A stretch of DNA of 64,000 bases, from NCBI GenBank assembly GCA_913776045.1, contig CAJYOI010000023.1, positions 104,592-168,591 of the forward strand, written 5' to 3'. Made by a program: the position numbers and the translations under genes. Below the pieces are notes generated by a model. The model was not told the DNA's origin. It saw only the letters and a list, made by a program, of their open reading frames with translations, and did not search any database. This DNA is from an uncultured Sphingomonas sp. (GTDB taxonomy: Bacteria; Pseudomonadota; Alphaproteobacteria; Sphingomonadales; Sphingomonadaceae). Below are positions 17,448 through 25,688 of this stretch, piece after piece (the stretch's first letter is position 1; each line of letters opens with the position of its first letter).

Positions 17448-17759
17448 ATGGCTACGTCCACTCTCGACACGACCGACACCAGCTCGGTCACGACCACCGA
17501 AGGCCGTCAGGCGCTGTTCAACACCGCGAAGGATGCGGTGACCGAAGCCGTCCAGACCGCGGTCGATGCGGTGAAGGCCAATCCTAAGACCGCCGCCGCC
17601 ATCGCCGCCGGCGCGACCGCAGCGGTCGCCGGTGCCGCCTATGGCGCGACAAAGCTGGCGACGTCGAAGTCGAGCGGCAGCACAGCCAAGAAGAGCACGC
17701 CGGCCAAGCGGGCCCCGGCCAAGCGCGCGCCGGCCAAGTCGGCCGCGAGCAAGCACTGA
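17448..17759 (+). CDS. Small histone H1-like protein with AKRAP repeat tail
   Basis: 103 residues in three parts: a Thr/Ser-rich N-terminus (MATSTLDTTDTSS), an amphipathic/Ala-rich middle (AVTEAVQTAVDAVKANPK, then AAAIAAGATAAVAGAAYGA, perhaps membrane-seeking), and a basic tail STAKKSTPAKRAPAKRAPAK. The tail resembles the DNA-binding repeats of eukaryotic H1 and bacterial H1-like proteins. It stands alone and is followed by a perfect 11-bp hairpin. A nucleoid or envelope-tethering role is possible; nothing in the sequence proves either. A second such protein lies just beyond amn. Confidence 0.7.
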   Translation: MATSTLDTTDTSSVTTTEGRQALFNTAKDAVTEAVQTAVDAVKANPKTAAAIAAGATAAVAGAAYGATKLATSKSSGSTAKKSTPAKRAPAKRAPAKSAASKH

Positions 17760-17766
17760 TCCGGTT

Positions 17767-17794
17767 CCGGCCCGCGTCCTCGCACGCGGGCCGG
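17767..17794 (+). terminator. Strong hairpin after the H1-like gene
   Basis: CCGGCCCGCGT (17767-17777) and ACGCGGGCCGG (17784-17794) are perfect 11-bp arms with a 6-base loop, located 8 bases after the stop. No T-run follows. Confidence 0.6.
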
Positions 17795-17848
17795 ACGCAA
17801 TATCCCGCGAGTCTTGCCAGCGTAACGCGTGCGGCGTAACGCTTCTCG

Positions 17849-19288
17849 ATGACTCAAGCATCTGACATTATCGCCGAACTCGACCGCCTCTATTCCGCAT
17901 CGGTCGATCGTTTGAAATCGGCGCTGACTCGATATCTGACGGACGGCACGCCCCCACCGACGCAAGCGCGGTTCGACGGGTCGTTTGCCTATCCTGAAAT
18001 CCGCCTGACCTTCCGCCCCGGCGTCGATCGGCCCGCGCCGCTGCGCTCGTTCGGCCGGCTCGTCACCCCGGGCGAATACGCTATCAGCGTCACGAAGCCT
18101 GCGATCTTCGCCGACTATCTGATCGAACAGCTGACCCTGTTGATCGAGGATTATGACGTCGAGGTATCGGCCGCTGAAGGCCGGCAGGAAATCCCGTTCC
18201 CCTACGTCTTGGACCCCGGTCACGCGCTGGCGCTCGACGAGGTTTCGGCACTCGAACTGGCACGCCATTTCCCCGCGACCGAACTCGCGCATATCGGTGA
18301 CGAGATCGCCGACGGCATGTGGGAATCGGTCGACGGCATCCGCCCGCTCGCGCTGTTCGATGGCTTGCGTACCGACTTCAGCCTGGCACGCCTGCGCCAC
18401 TACACCGGTACTCCGCCCGAGCATGTCCAGCGCTATGTGTTGTTCACCAACTATCACCGCTATGTCGACGAATTCGTCCGCTGGGGTGCATCGCAGCTGA
18501 CCGAAGGCTCGCGCTTCACCGGTCTGTCCGGTGCGGGCGGGATCGTCATCACGTCGCCAGACCAGGTCGACAAGATCGCCGGCGACAGCAGCGCGTGGCG
18601 GCGCCACCAGATGCCGGCCTATCACCTGATGGCCGCCGACGGGACGGGCATCACGCTCGTGAACATCGGCGTCGGCCCGTCGAATGCGAAGACGATCTGT
18701 GATCACCTCGCCGTGATGCGGCCGGAGGCGTGGCTGATGATCGGCCACTGCGGCGGGCTGCGCCCCTCGCAGCGGATCGGCGACTATGTGCTCGCCCACG
18801 CCTATCTGCGCGACGACCATGTGCTCGACGACGTGCTGCCACCGGAAATCCCGGTGCCGGCGATCGCCGAAGTTCAGCAGGCCCTCGCGCGTGCCGCAGC
18901 GACCGTATCGGGTCAATCGGGCGAGGAACTGAAGCGTCGCCTGCGCACCGGCACGATCGTCACCACCGACGACCGCAACTGGGAACTGCGCTATTCGCAG
19001 TCGGCGCTGCGCTTCTCGCTCAGCCGCGCGGTCGGGATCGACATGGAATCGGCGACGATCGCTGCGCAGGGCTATCGCTTCCGCGTCCCCTATGGAACGT
19101 TGCTCTGCGTGTCGGACAAGCCGCTCCACGGCGAACTGAAGCTGCCGGGACAGGCCAATCGCTTCTACGAACGCGCGATCAACGAACATATGCGGATCGG
19201 CATCGAAACCTGCGAGGAACTGCGCCGCGAAGGGCCGAAGCTGCATAGCCGCAAGCTGCGCGCCTTTAGCGAACCGCCATTTCGGTGA
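17849..19288 (+). CDS. amn: AMP nucleosidase
   Basis: A 479-residue cytosolic enzyme that hydrolyses AMP to adenine and ribose-5-phosphate, helping to set adenylate pools. It shows the family N-terminal domain (FAYPEIRLTFRPGVDRPAPL, about residues 47-66) and the nucleoside-phosphorylase-like catalytic domain: WLMIGHCGGLRPSQRIGDYV, VGIDMESATIAAQGYRF and LLCVSDKPLHGELKLPG. Length equals that of E. coli Amn. No clear Shine-Dalgarno precedes the ATG at 17849. It is flanked on both sides by H1-like genes. Confidence 0.94.
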   Translation: MTQASDIIAELDRLYSASVDRLKSALTRYLTDGTPPPTQARFDGSFAYPEIRLTFRPGVDRPAPLRSFGRLVTPGEYAISVTKPAIFADYLIEQLTLLIEDYDVEVSAAEGRQEIPFPYVLDPGHALALDEVSALELARHFPATELAHIGDEIADGMWESVDGIRPLALFDGLRTDFSLARLRHYTGTPPEHVQRYVLFTNYHRYVDEFVRWGASQLTEGSRFTGLSGAGGIVITSPDQVDKIAGDSSAWRRHQMPAYHLMAADGTGITLVNIGVGPSNAKTICDHLAVMRPEAWLMIGHCGGLRPSQRIGDYVLAHAYLRDDHVLDDVLPPEIPVPAIAEVQQALARAAATVSGQSGEELKRRLRTGTIVTTDDRNWELRYSQSALRFSLSRAVGIDMESATIAAQGYRFRVPYGTLLCVSDKPLHGELKLPGQANRFYERAINEHMRIGIETCEELRREGPKLHSRKLRAFSEPPFR

Positions 19289-19362
19289 TGTAACGAGATT
19301 GTGGGGATACGCTTGGGCAGTTAGGCGTTGGCGGCGAAACGATCTTCATCGGAGCGCCTGCC

Positions 19363-19866
19363 ATGGCCGACACGCCCAAGACCCCCGCCCCGCCGCCGCG
19401 CCGCAAGTCCGCCACCGGTCCGCGCAAGACGACCCGCACCGCGACCCCACGCGCGACGAAAGCACCGGCCGCCGCGAAGGACGAGGGCGAGGTGGCGGCG
19501 CCCAAGCCTGCCCGCAAGGCGCCGGCCAAGCGTGCCTCGACCGGCTCGTCGCGCCGCACGATCACCGCAGCGAAGCCCACCGCGGCGACCCGTGCGACGA
19601 CGGCAGCGAAGTCGGCCGCCACCAAGGTTTCGCGCCGGGCGAGCAAGGCGGCGGAAACGGTGTCGGACGCGGCAACCAGCGCCCGCCGGTCGGTGGCTCA
19701 ATCGGCTCCGGCGCAGAAGGTATCGGACACCCGCGAAAAGATGGGCGACCGCAATTTCTTCGCGGCACTGATCGGCGGTGCGGCCGCGATCGCCGCGACG
19801 GTCGGCGGCATCCTCTATGCGGTGCGCGAGGGGAAGCCGGTCGCGAAGGACGACTTGGACATCTGA
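19363..19866 (+). CDS. H1-like basic protein with C-terminal membrane helix
   Basis: 167 residues. The first ~110 are Lys/Arg/Ala/Pro/Thr-rich (APPPRRKSATGPRKTTRTAT; PARKAPAKRASTGSSRRT), like histone H1 tails. A short amphipathic stretch (ASKAAETVSDAATSARRSVA) follows, and then one hydrophobic helix, FFAALIGGAAAIAATVGGIL, near residues 129-150, with an acidic end KDDLDI. The layout suggests a DNA-binding or polyanion-binding arm tethered to the inner membrane. I recognise no named family. It is monocistronic, downstream of amn. Confidence 0.65.
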   Translation: MADTPKTPAPPPRRKSATGPRKTTRTATPRATKAPAAAKDEGEVAAPKPARKAPAKRASTGSSRRTITAAKPTAATRATTAAKSAATKVSRRASKAAETVSDAATSARRSVAQSAPAQKVSDTREKMGDRNFFAALIGGAAAIAATVGGILYAVREGKPVAKDDLDI

Positions 19867-19879
19867 GTTTACCCGCTTT

Positions 19880-19966
19880 CCGGCGAAGGCCGGGGTCCAG
19901 GCTCGACACTCTCTGAGCGGATCAACCTTCGCTCATCGGCGTAAGGCACCTGGACCTCGCCTTGCC
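19880..19966. repeat. Decayed intergenic inverted repeat
   Basis: CCGGCGAAGGCCGGGGTCCAGG, starting at 19880, has an imperfect inverted partner CACCTGGACCTCGCCTTGCC ending near 19966. It occupies the gap between the H1-like gene and the convergent hydrolase gene and could serve as a bidirectional terminator. Confidence 0.55.
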
Positions 19967-19987
19967 CGGGGCAACGTGCGTTATGAA

Positions 19988-20749
19988 CTACCCCGCCAGA
20001 AAATCCGCCATCGCTTGGCCCAGCTCCGGCTTGGTCACCGCGCTCATGTGTCCGCCCGCCACCTCGACATAGCGCGCGTTCGGCAGCACATCGGCCAGGG
20101 CAGCGCCCGAACCGACCTCGTCATCCTCGCGTCCCATCACCACCAGCGCCGGCTGCAATACTGCCTCCAGCACCTCGCGTGGGGTATCGGCAAAGGTCTG
20201 GAGCACCCCCAGCAACGCCTGAGGGTCGCCGCCGGTCGTCTTCAGAAACGCTTCCGCCATGAACGCCGGCGATCCGCGCGGGTGCTTGCCGAGGTTGGAC
20301 AGCACGTTGCGGAAATGGTCCGACCGCCCGCTGGCATCCGTCAGCCCCTCCAACCCCATGCCGGTGAACATCACCCGCCGCGGGGTGGCACCCGTTGCCA
20401 GCATCCGCCCCGTCGTCCGTGCGCCGAGCGAATAACCGCCCAGATCATAGTCGGTCAGCCCCAGGTGCGCGACCAGCGCATGGGCGTCCCGGGTCAATGC
20501 ATCGTGCGGATAGGCCGACAGGTCGTGCGGCGTCGCGCTTTCGCCATGGCCGCGCAGGTCGGGCATGATCACCCGGAAGCCGCGTGCTGCGATCTTCTCG
20601 GCATGGCCGAACTTGATCCAGTTGGTCTGCGCATCGCTGAAATAGCCGTGGATCAGGACGACCGCGCGCCCCTCCCCCATTTCGCGATAGGCGATCCGTT
20701 CGCCATCGAAGCTGTCGAAAAAGCGCGTTTCAGTCGGGGAGCTTGCCAC
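19988..20749 (-). CDS. Alpha/beta hydrolase
   Basis: A 253-residue alpha/beta-hydrolase-fold enzyme. It shows the oxyanion-hole segment VVLIHGYFSD, MPDLRGHGES, the nucleophile elbow GGYSLGARTTG with Ser near residue 106, an acidic residue in VVMGREDDEVGS and the catalytic His in EVAGGHMSAV near residue 235. The start is GTG at 20749. A 22-codon reading frame overlaps its first 20 bases. The substrate is not predictable. It diverges from the marR operon. Confidence 0.85.
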   Translation of the reverse strand: MASSPTETRFFDSFDGERIAYREMGEGRAVVLIHGYFSDAQTNWIKFGHAEKIAARGFRVIMPDLRGHGESATPHDLSAYPHDALTRDAHALVAHLGLTDYDLGGYSLGARTTGRMLATGATPRRVMFTGMGLEGLTDASGRSDHFRNVLSNLGKHPRGSPAFMAEAFLKTTGGDPQALLGVLQTFADTPREVLEAVLQPALVVMGREDDEVGSGAALADVLPNARYVEVAGGHMSAVTKPELGQAMADFLAG

Positions 20750-20863
20750 AGGCCTTCATCCATCTCTCGTCGACATTGGGGTAATCCTCGCTGCGCATAG
20801 CGGGCAGGTCGCGCACGTCCAGCAGTTCGATCGAGACAATTTGAGGACATGCGCTGGCTTTAT

Positions 20864-20877
20864 ATAAGCATGCTTAT
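20864..20877. promoter_or_regulatory. Palindromic operator upstream of marR
   Basis: ATAAGCATGCTTAT is a perfect 14-bp palindrome in an AT-rich patch 13-26 bases upstream of the marR ATG. Its size and position suit autoregulation by a MarR dimer; it lies between the divergent hydrolase and efflux genes and could control both. Confidence 0.65.
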
Positions 20878-20890
20878 TATATGCGCCGTC

Positions 20891-21331
20891 ATGTCCGACA
20901 GCTTAGGCTTTCTCATCAGCGATGTGTCGCGTCTGATGCGCCGCCGTTTCGACGAACGCGCGCGCCTGGTCGGGGCGACCCGCGCGCAGTGGAAGACGCT
21001 CGTCACCCTGTCGCGCAACGAAGGGATCAACCAGGGCGGCCTCGCCGAACTGCTGGAGGTCGAGCCGATCACGCTCTGCCGTATGGTGGACCGACTGGAA
21101 GAGTCCGGGATGGTCGAACGCCGCCGCGACCCAGGTGATCGTCGTGCGTGGCAGATCTACCTGACCGATGCGGCAAAGCCCGTCCTCGAACAACTCCGCG
21201 GCCATGCCGACGTGATGTTCGAAACCGCCTTCGCCGGCCTGGATCCCGCCGACCGTACCCGATTGACCGCGGCGCTCGAACGCGTCCGCTCCAACCTGAC
21301 CGACATGCCGAAGGACGCCGCTCATGGCTGA
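20891..21331 (+). CDS. MarR family transcriptional regulator of the efflux operon
   Basis: A 146-residue winged-helix regulator: RAQWKTLVTLSRNEGINQGG, LAELLEVEPITLCRMVDRLE (recognition helix) and the wing GMVERRRDPGDRRAWQIYLT. The ATG at 20891 gives MSDSLGFLISDVSRLMRRRF, the normal family N-terminus; no Shine-Dalgarno is visible because the palindromic operator ends 13 bases upstream. The end overlaps the next gene by 8 bases. It probably represses this emrAB-like operon until an efflux substrate binds. Confidence 0.92.
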   Translation: MSDSLGFLISDVSRLMRRRFDERARLVGATRAQWKTLVTLSRNEGINQGGLAELLEVEPITLCRMVDRLEESGMVERRRDPGDRRAWQIYLTDAAKPVLEQLRGHADVMFETAFAGLDPADRTRLTAALERVRSNLTDMPKDAAHG

Positions 21332-22373
21332 CGCAGACCCCAAGATCGCCACGGACACCGCGACCACGGTCAAGCCGAAACGCCGCTGGGTGCGCGCCAT
21401 TCTGATGTTCGGCGTGCCGCTGATCGTCATCGCGGTGGCCGGCTATTTCTACGCGACCTCGGGCCGCTACGTATCGACCGACAACGCCTATGTCGGCCAG
21501 GACAAGGTTTCGGTCGCGTCCGACGTCGCCGGCCGCATCGTTTCGGTTGACGTGCGCGAGAACCAGCATGTGAAGGCTGGCGATCTGCTGTTCCGCATCG
21601 ACCCGCAACCCTATCGTATCGCGGTCGAACAGGCCGATGCGCAGATCGCCGGCGCGCAGGTCAACGTCCAGACGCTGCAGGCCAGCTACGTCGGCACCGG
21701 CGCGGACATTCAGGCGGCGAAGGATCGCATCGCCGCCGCGCAGGAGGATTATGCGCGGCAGGACCAGCTGATGCAGCGCGGCTTCACCACCCGCGCCCGG
21801 TTCGAACAGGCGCAGCATTCGCTCGAACAGGCCCGCGCGTCCTATCAATCGGCCGTCGCCGATGCGAACGAAGCCCGCGCCAAGCTCGCCTCGGGCGCCG
21901 CGGTACCGGGCCAGAACCCGCAGGTCGCCGCCGGCCGCGTCGCGAAGGAAAAGGCGCTGCTCGACCTGTCGCGCACCGCCGTGCGCGCGCCGGTGTCGGG
22001 CCAGGTCAGCCAGGCCGACCGGTTGCAGGTCGGCCAGATGATGGTCACCGGCCTGCCCGCGGTCACGATCGTCGCCGATGCCAAATCGTGGGTCGATGCC
22101 AATTTCAAGGAAACCGATCTCGCCCACATGCGCGTCGGACAGCCGGCGGACGTGACGTTCGATGCCTATCCGGGCGTCAAGCTGCGCGGCCATGTCGCGT
22201 CGATCGGCGCAGGCACGGGTAGCGAGTTTTCGGTCCTGCCCGCGCAGAACGCCAACGGCAATTGGGTGAAGGTGACCCAGCGCGTGCCGGTGCGCATCGC
22301 GATCGACGAGAAGAGCCCGCGCCAGCTGATCGCCGGGTTGAGCGCCGACGTGCGCGTGGACGTGCGCAAGTGA
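21324..22373 (+). CDS. emrA: EmrA-like HlyD membrane fusion protein
   Basis: 349 residues: a basic cytoplasmic N-terminus, one membrane helix (VRAILMFGVPLIVIAVAGYF, about residues 24-43), then the biotinyl-lipoyl-like segment DNAYVGQDKVSVASDVAGRI and VRENQHVKAGDLLFRIDPQP, a coiled-coil hairpin (about residues 100-190) and the beta-barrel domain (VDANFKETDLAHMRVGQPAD). It bridges the inner-membrane MFS pump and an outer-membrane channel. It is translationally coupled to marR and followed by the MFS pump 50 bp later. Confidence 0.92.
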   Translation: MADADPKIATDTATTVKPKRRWVRAILMFGVPLIVIAVAGYFYATSGRYVSTDNAYVGQDKVSVASDVAGRIVSVDVRENQHVKAGDLLFRIDPQPYRIAVEQADAQIAGAQVNVQTLQASYVGTGADIQAAKDRIAAAQEDYARQDQLMQRGFTTRARFEQAQHSLEQARASYQSAVADANEARAKLASGAAVPGQNPQVAAGRVAKEKALLDLSRTAVRAPVSGQVSQADRLQVGQMMVTGLPAVTIVADAKSWVDANFKETDLAHMRVGQPADVTFDAYPGVKLRGHVASIGAGTGSEFSVLPAQNANGNWVKVTQRVPVRIAIDEKSPRQLIAGLSADVRVDVRK

Positions 22374-22423
22374 ACCAAGCCGCTCATCCTGCCCCCCTCC
22401 TTATCCGCGGACGGGCATAGGAC

Positions 22424-24010
22424 ATGGCCACGACCGCACCCTCCCCACCAGCACGCATTGTCTCGCCCGCGCCCGGCACCGCCGCGCTGCACACCAGCAA
22501 CCGCGGCCTGCTGACCATCGGCGTCATGCTCGCGACGATCATGCAGATTCTCGATTCGACGATCGCCAACGTCGCGCTGCCGCATATGCAGCCCGCGCTC
22601 GGAGCGACCGCCGACACCGTAACCTGGGTGCTGACCAGCTACATCGTCGCCTCGGCCATCGCGATCCCGATCACCGGCTGGCTGTCCGACCGCGTCGGCA
22701 GCCGCACCCTGTTCCTATGGTCGGTCGTCGGCTTCGTCATATCCTCGGCGTTGTGCGGCATGGCGCAGAATCTGGAGGAGATGGTCGCCTTCCGTATCCT
22801 GCAGGGCATCAGCGCGGCGTTCATGAACCCGCTCAGCCAGACGGTAATGCTCGACATCAATCCGCCCGAGCGCCAGGGCAAGGCGATGGCGATCTGGGGC
22901 ATGGGCATCATGGTCGGCCCGATCCTGGGCCCGGTCATCGGCGGCTGGCTGACCGAAAGCTACGATTGGCGCTGGGTGTTCTACGTCAACCTGCCGCTCG
23001 GCGTGTTCTGCTTCGCCGTGCTCTGGTGGCTGCTGCCGTCGCGCCCGATCAAGGTCCGCCCGTTCGACACGCTCGGTTTCAGCCTGCTTGCGATCGGTAT
23101 CGCCGCGCTGCAACTTATGCTCGACCGCGGCCAGACCGAGGACTGGTTCTCCTCCGGCGAAGTCGTCGTCGAGGCGCTGGTCGCCTTCATCGCGTTGTGG
23201 ATGTTCATGGTCCATATGGCGACGGGCAAGCGTCCGATGTTCGACCGCGACCTGTTCCGCAACCGCAACCTCGTCACCGGCCTCGCCTTCATGCTGGTCG
23301 TCGGCGTCGTCATGATGGCGACGATGGCGCTGCTGCCGCCGATGCTTCAGCGCATCTACGGCTATCCGGTCGTCGATACCGGCCTGCTGCTGATGCCGCG
23401 CGGGATTGGCGTGGTGTTCAGCATGTTCGTCGCCGCCCAGCTGACACAGCGTGGCTTCGATCCCCGCATCCTGGTCGGCGTCGGCTTCGCGGTCGCGGCA
23501 GGCTCGCTTTACGAAATGACCACGTGGACGATCGTGATGGGCGCCGAGCAATTCGTCGTCTCGGGGCTGATCCAGGGGCTCGGCCTCGGCCTCGTCTTCA
23601 TGCCGCTCAACCAGATGGCCTTCGCGACGCTGCCCCCGCACTATCGCACCGAAGCCTCGTCGCTGATGAACCTGATGCGCAACATCGGGGCGTCGGTCGG
23701 CATTTCCGCGGTCACCGCGCTGCTCGCCCGCAACGTCCAGACCAGCCACGCCGACCTCGCCTCGCACATCACGTCCGATGCGCTGTCGAGCTACGACCTG
23801 TCGAGCCTGCAACGCTTCGGCATGGCCGCCGACGCCGCGCTGTCGATGATCGATGCGGAGGTGAACCGCCAGGCAGCGATGATCGCGTACCTCGACGATT
23901 TCTGGGCGATGGCGATCGTCACCGCACTGTCGGTCCCGCTGGTTCTGTTCCTGAAGAAGCCGCCAAAACCTGTGCCCGGCGAGAAAGCAGCGCCAGTCGA
24001 CCTGCATTGA
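22424..24010 (+). CDS. emrB: DHA2-family MFS drug:proton antiporter, EmrB-like
   Basis: A 528-residue inner-membrane transporter with about 14 helices. The first helix carries MQILDSTIANVALPHM, helix 2-3 has WLSDRVGSRTLFLW (MFS motif A), and IWGMGIMVGPILGPVIGGWL is the antiporter motif C. It exports toxic compounds with the EmrA-like adaptor; no outer-membrane channel gene is present in this operon. The substrate is unknown. Confidence 0.92.
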   Translation: MATTAPSPPARIVSPAPGTAALHTSNRGLLTIGVMLATIMQILDSTIANVALPHMQPALGATADTVTWVLTSYIVASAIAIPITGWLSDRVGSRTLFLWSVVGFVISSALCGMAQNLEEMVAFRILQGISAAFMNPLSQTVMLDINPPERQGKAMAIWGMGIMVGPILGPVIGGWLTESYDWRWVFYVNLPLGVFCFAVLWWLLPSRPIKVRPFDTLGFSLLAIGIAALQLMLDRGQTEDWFSSGEVVVEALVAFIALWMFMVHMATGKRPMFDRDLFRNRNLVTGLAFMLVVGVVMMATMALLPPMLQRIYGYPVVDTGLLLMPRGIGVVFSMFVAAQLTQRGFDPRILVGVGFAVAAGSLYEMTTWTIVMGAEQFVVSGLIQGLGLGLVFMPLNQMAFATLPPHYRTEASSLMNLMRNIGASVGISAVTALLARNVQTSHADLASHITSDALSSYDLSSLQRFGMAADAALSMIDAEVNRQAAMIAYLDDFWAMAIVTALSVPLVLFLKKPPKPVPGEKAAPVDLH

Positions 24011-24056
24011 TCGCTCCGCTACAGACCCGCCGAAATCCAGTCTCGAGAGAATGCCC

Positions 24057-25244
24057 ATGACCACCGATCCCGTCGTCATCGCCAGCTACGCCCGCACGCC
24101 CATGGGCAGTTTTCAGGGTTGCCTGACCGGCGCCACCGCGACCGAGCTCGGCGCGACCGCGGTCGGCGCGGCGGTCGAGCGTGCGGGCCTCAAGGGCGAT
24201 GCGATCGAGAAGATCTACATGGGCTGCGTGCTGCCGGCGGGCCTCGGCCAGGCACCTGCCCGCCAGGCGGCGCTGAAAGCGGGCCTGCCCGACCATATCG
24301 AGGCGACGACCGTCAACAAGATGTGCGGCAGCGGCATGCAGGCGGCGATCATGGCTGCGGACGCGCTCGCGGCCGGCTCGGCCGATGTCATCGTCGCGGG
24401 CGGCATGGAGAGCATGACCAACGCGCCCTATCTGTCGATGCGCCACCGCGGCGGCGCGCGGATCGGCCACGACGTGATGAAGGATCACATGTACCTCGAC
24501 GGCCTCGAGGATGCCTATGATCCCGGCAAGCTGATGGGCAGCTTCGCCGAGGACACCGCGCGCGACTATCAATTCACGCGTCAGGCGATGGACGACTTCG
24601 CGATCGCTTCGCTCCAGCGCGCGCAGAAAGCGCAGACCTCTGGTGCGTTCGACCGCGAGATCGCTCCGGTCGAGATTTCCGGCCGCAAGGGGCCGACGAC
24701 GATCACCCTCGACGAACAGCCCGCCAAGGGCGACGTCGCCAAGATCCCGACGCTGAAGCCCGCCTTCTCGAAGGACGGCACGATCACCGCCGCCAACGCC
24801 TCGTCGATCAGCGACGGCGCCGCTGCACTGGTGATGACCCGCGCGAGCATCGCCGAAAAGCTCGGCCTGACCCCCGTCGCTCGCGTCGTGTCGCACGCCG
24901 CCCACGCCCACAAACCCGCCCTGTTCACCACCGCCCCCGTATTCGCGATGAACAAGGCGCTGGAGCGCGCCGGCTGGCAGATCGGCGACGTCGACCTGTT
25001 CGAAGTCAACGAAGCCTTCGCCGTCGTCGCGATGATCGCGATGCATGACCTAGGCATCGCCCATGACGTCCTCAACATCCACGGCGGCGCCTGCGCACTC
25101 GGCCACCCGATCGGCGCCAGCGGTGCGCGCGTGCTGGCGACGTTGCTGTCGGCATTGGAGACGACGGGGCAGAAGCGCGGTCTGGCGTCGCTGTGCATCG
25201 GTGGCGGCGAAGCGACCGCGATGGCGGTGGAGTTGATGGACTGA
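24057..25244 (+). CDS. Acetyl-CoA C-acyltransferase (thiolase)
   Basis: 395 residues that condense two acetyl-CoA or cleave 3-ketoacyl-CoA. Catalytic residues are visible: the nucleophile Cys in VNKMCGSGMQA near residue 88, His in VNEAFAVV, His in GGACALGHPIGASGAR near residue 350 and Cys in LCIGGGEATAM near residue 380. The ATG at 24057 is preferred over 24051 because the GAGAGA ribosome site is then well spaced. The C-terminal domain is intact. It could act in polyhydroxybutyrate synthesis, fatty-acid or ketone-body metabolism; the neighbours do not decide. Confidence 0.9.
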   Translation: MTTDPVVIASYARTPMGSFQGCLTGATATELGATAVGAAVERAGLKGDAIEKIYMGCVLPAGLGQAPARQAALKAGLPDHIEATTVNKMCGSGMQAAIMAADALAAGSADVIVAGGMESMTNAPYLSMRHRGGARIGHDVMKDHMYLDGLEDAYDPGKLMGSFAEDTARDYQFTRQAMDDFAIASLQRAQKAQTSGAFDREIAPVEISGRKGPTTITLDEQPAKGDVAKIPTLKPAFSKDGTITAANASSISDGAAALVMTRASIAEKLGLTPVARVVSHAAHAHKPALFTTAPVFAMNKALERAGWQIGDVDLFEVNEAFAVVAMIAMHDLGIAHDVLNIHGGACALGHPIGASGARVLATLLSALETTGQKRGLASLCIGGGEATAMAVELMD

Positions 25245-25251
25245 TCAGCCT

Positions 25252-25353
25252 CTCCGTTCGTGCTGAGCGAAGTCGAAGCACCGTTCTGCGATAAGCGCGC
25301 GATCCGCTCGTGGTTCTGAGAACGATGTTTCGACAAGCTCAGCACAAACGGAC
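25252..25353. repeat. Dispersed inverted repeat, TTCGTGCTGAG type
   Basis: CCGTTCGTGCTGAGCGAAGTCGAAGC (25255-25280) and its near-perfect inverse in TTTCGACAAGCTCAGCACAAACGG (25328-25351) flank a core of about 50 bases. Related sequence recurs at 39745-39810. This mobile-looking intergenic element is widespread in sphingomonads and xanthomonads. Confidence 0.75.
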
Positions 25354-25688
25354 GGCGGCGCAACTTGCCTGTTTCAGGCACCGCCAAATGATTGCACTGT
25401 TGCAATGTTGGAATTGATTTGCTTGACTAGAGAATAGCCACTGGCCGTCGTTCTTTGACCTGGTCAACTTGGAAATGCGCCGCTGCTAACAGCGCCGGTT
25501 GGCGCATCGCGGGCAATCGGGGTTCTCGAAAATGTCTGAAGTTGAGCAAAAGCGGCCAGTCGCCAGCCTCGTTCAATGAGATGGTCTTGCTGCACGGCAA
25601 AAGTGACAAAAGTGACGAAGGCTGACGAATTGACCGCGTTATTGCAACTTTTGCCGCCCTCGATACTCCTCCACAACCGCTCGAGCGG
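25354..25688. other. Gene-poor, lower-GC stretch with short tandem repeat
   Basis: About 330 bases with markedly more A and T than the neighbours and no credible gene. A 9-base unit AAAAGTGAC occurs twice in tandem (25599-25607 and 25608-25616). Two short open frames on the minus strand (60 and 70 codons) have no ribosome site and no recognisable domains. It most likely represents the eroded end of a mobile or phage-derived insertion. Confidence 0.5.

Noticed and set aside
25427-25676. Two short minus-strand open frames in the low-GC gap
   Set aside because: No ribosome site, no domain and they overlap each other in different frames; treated as relic sequence.
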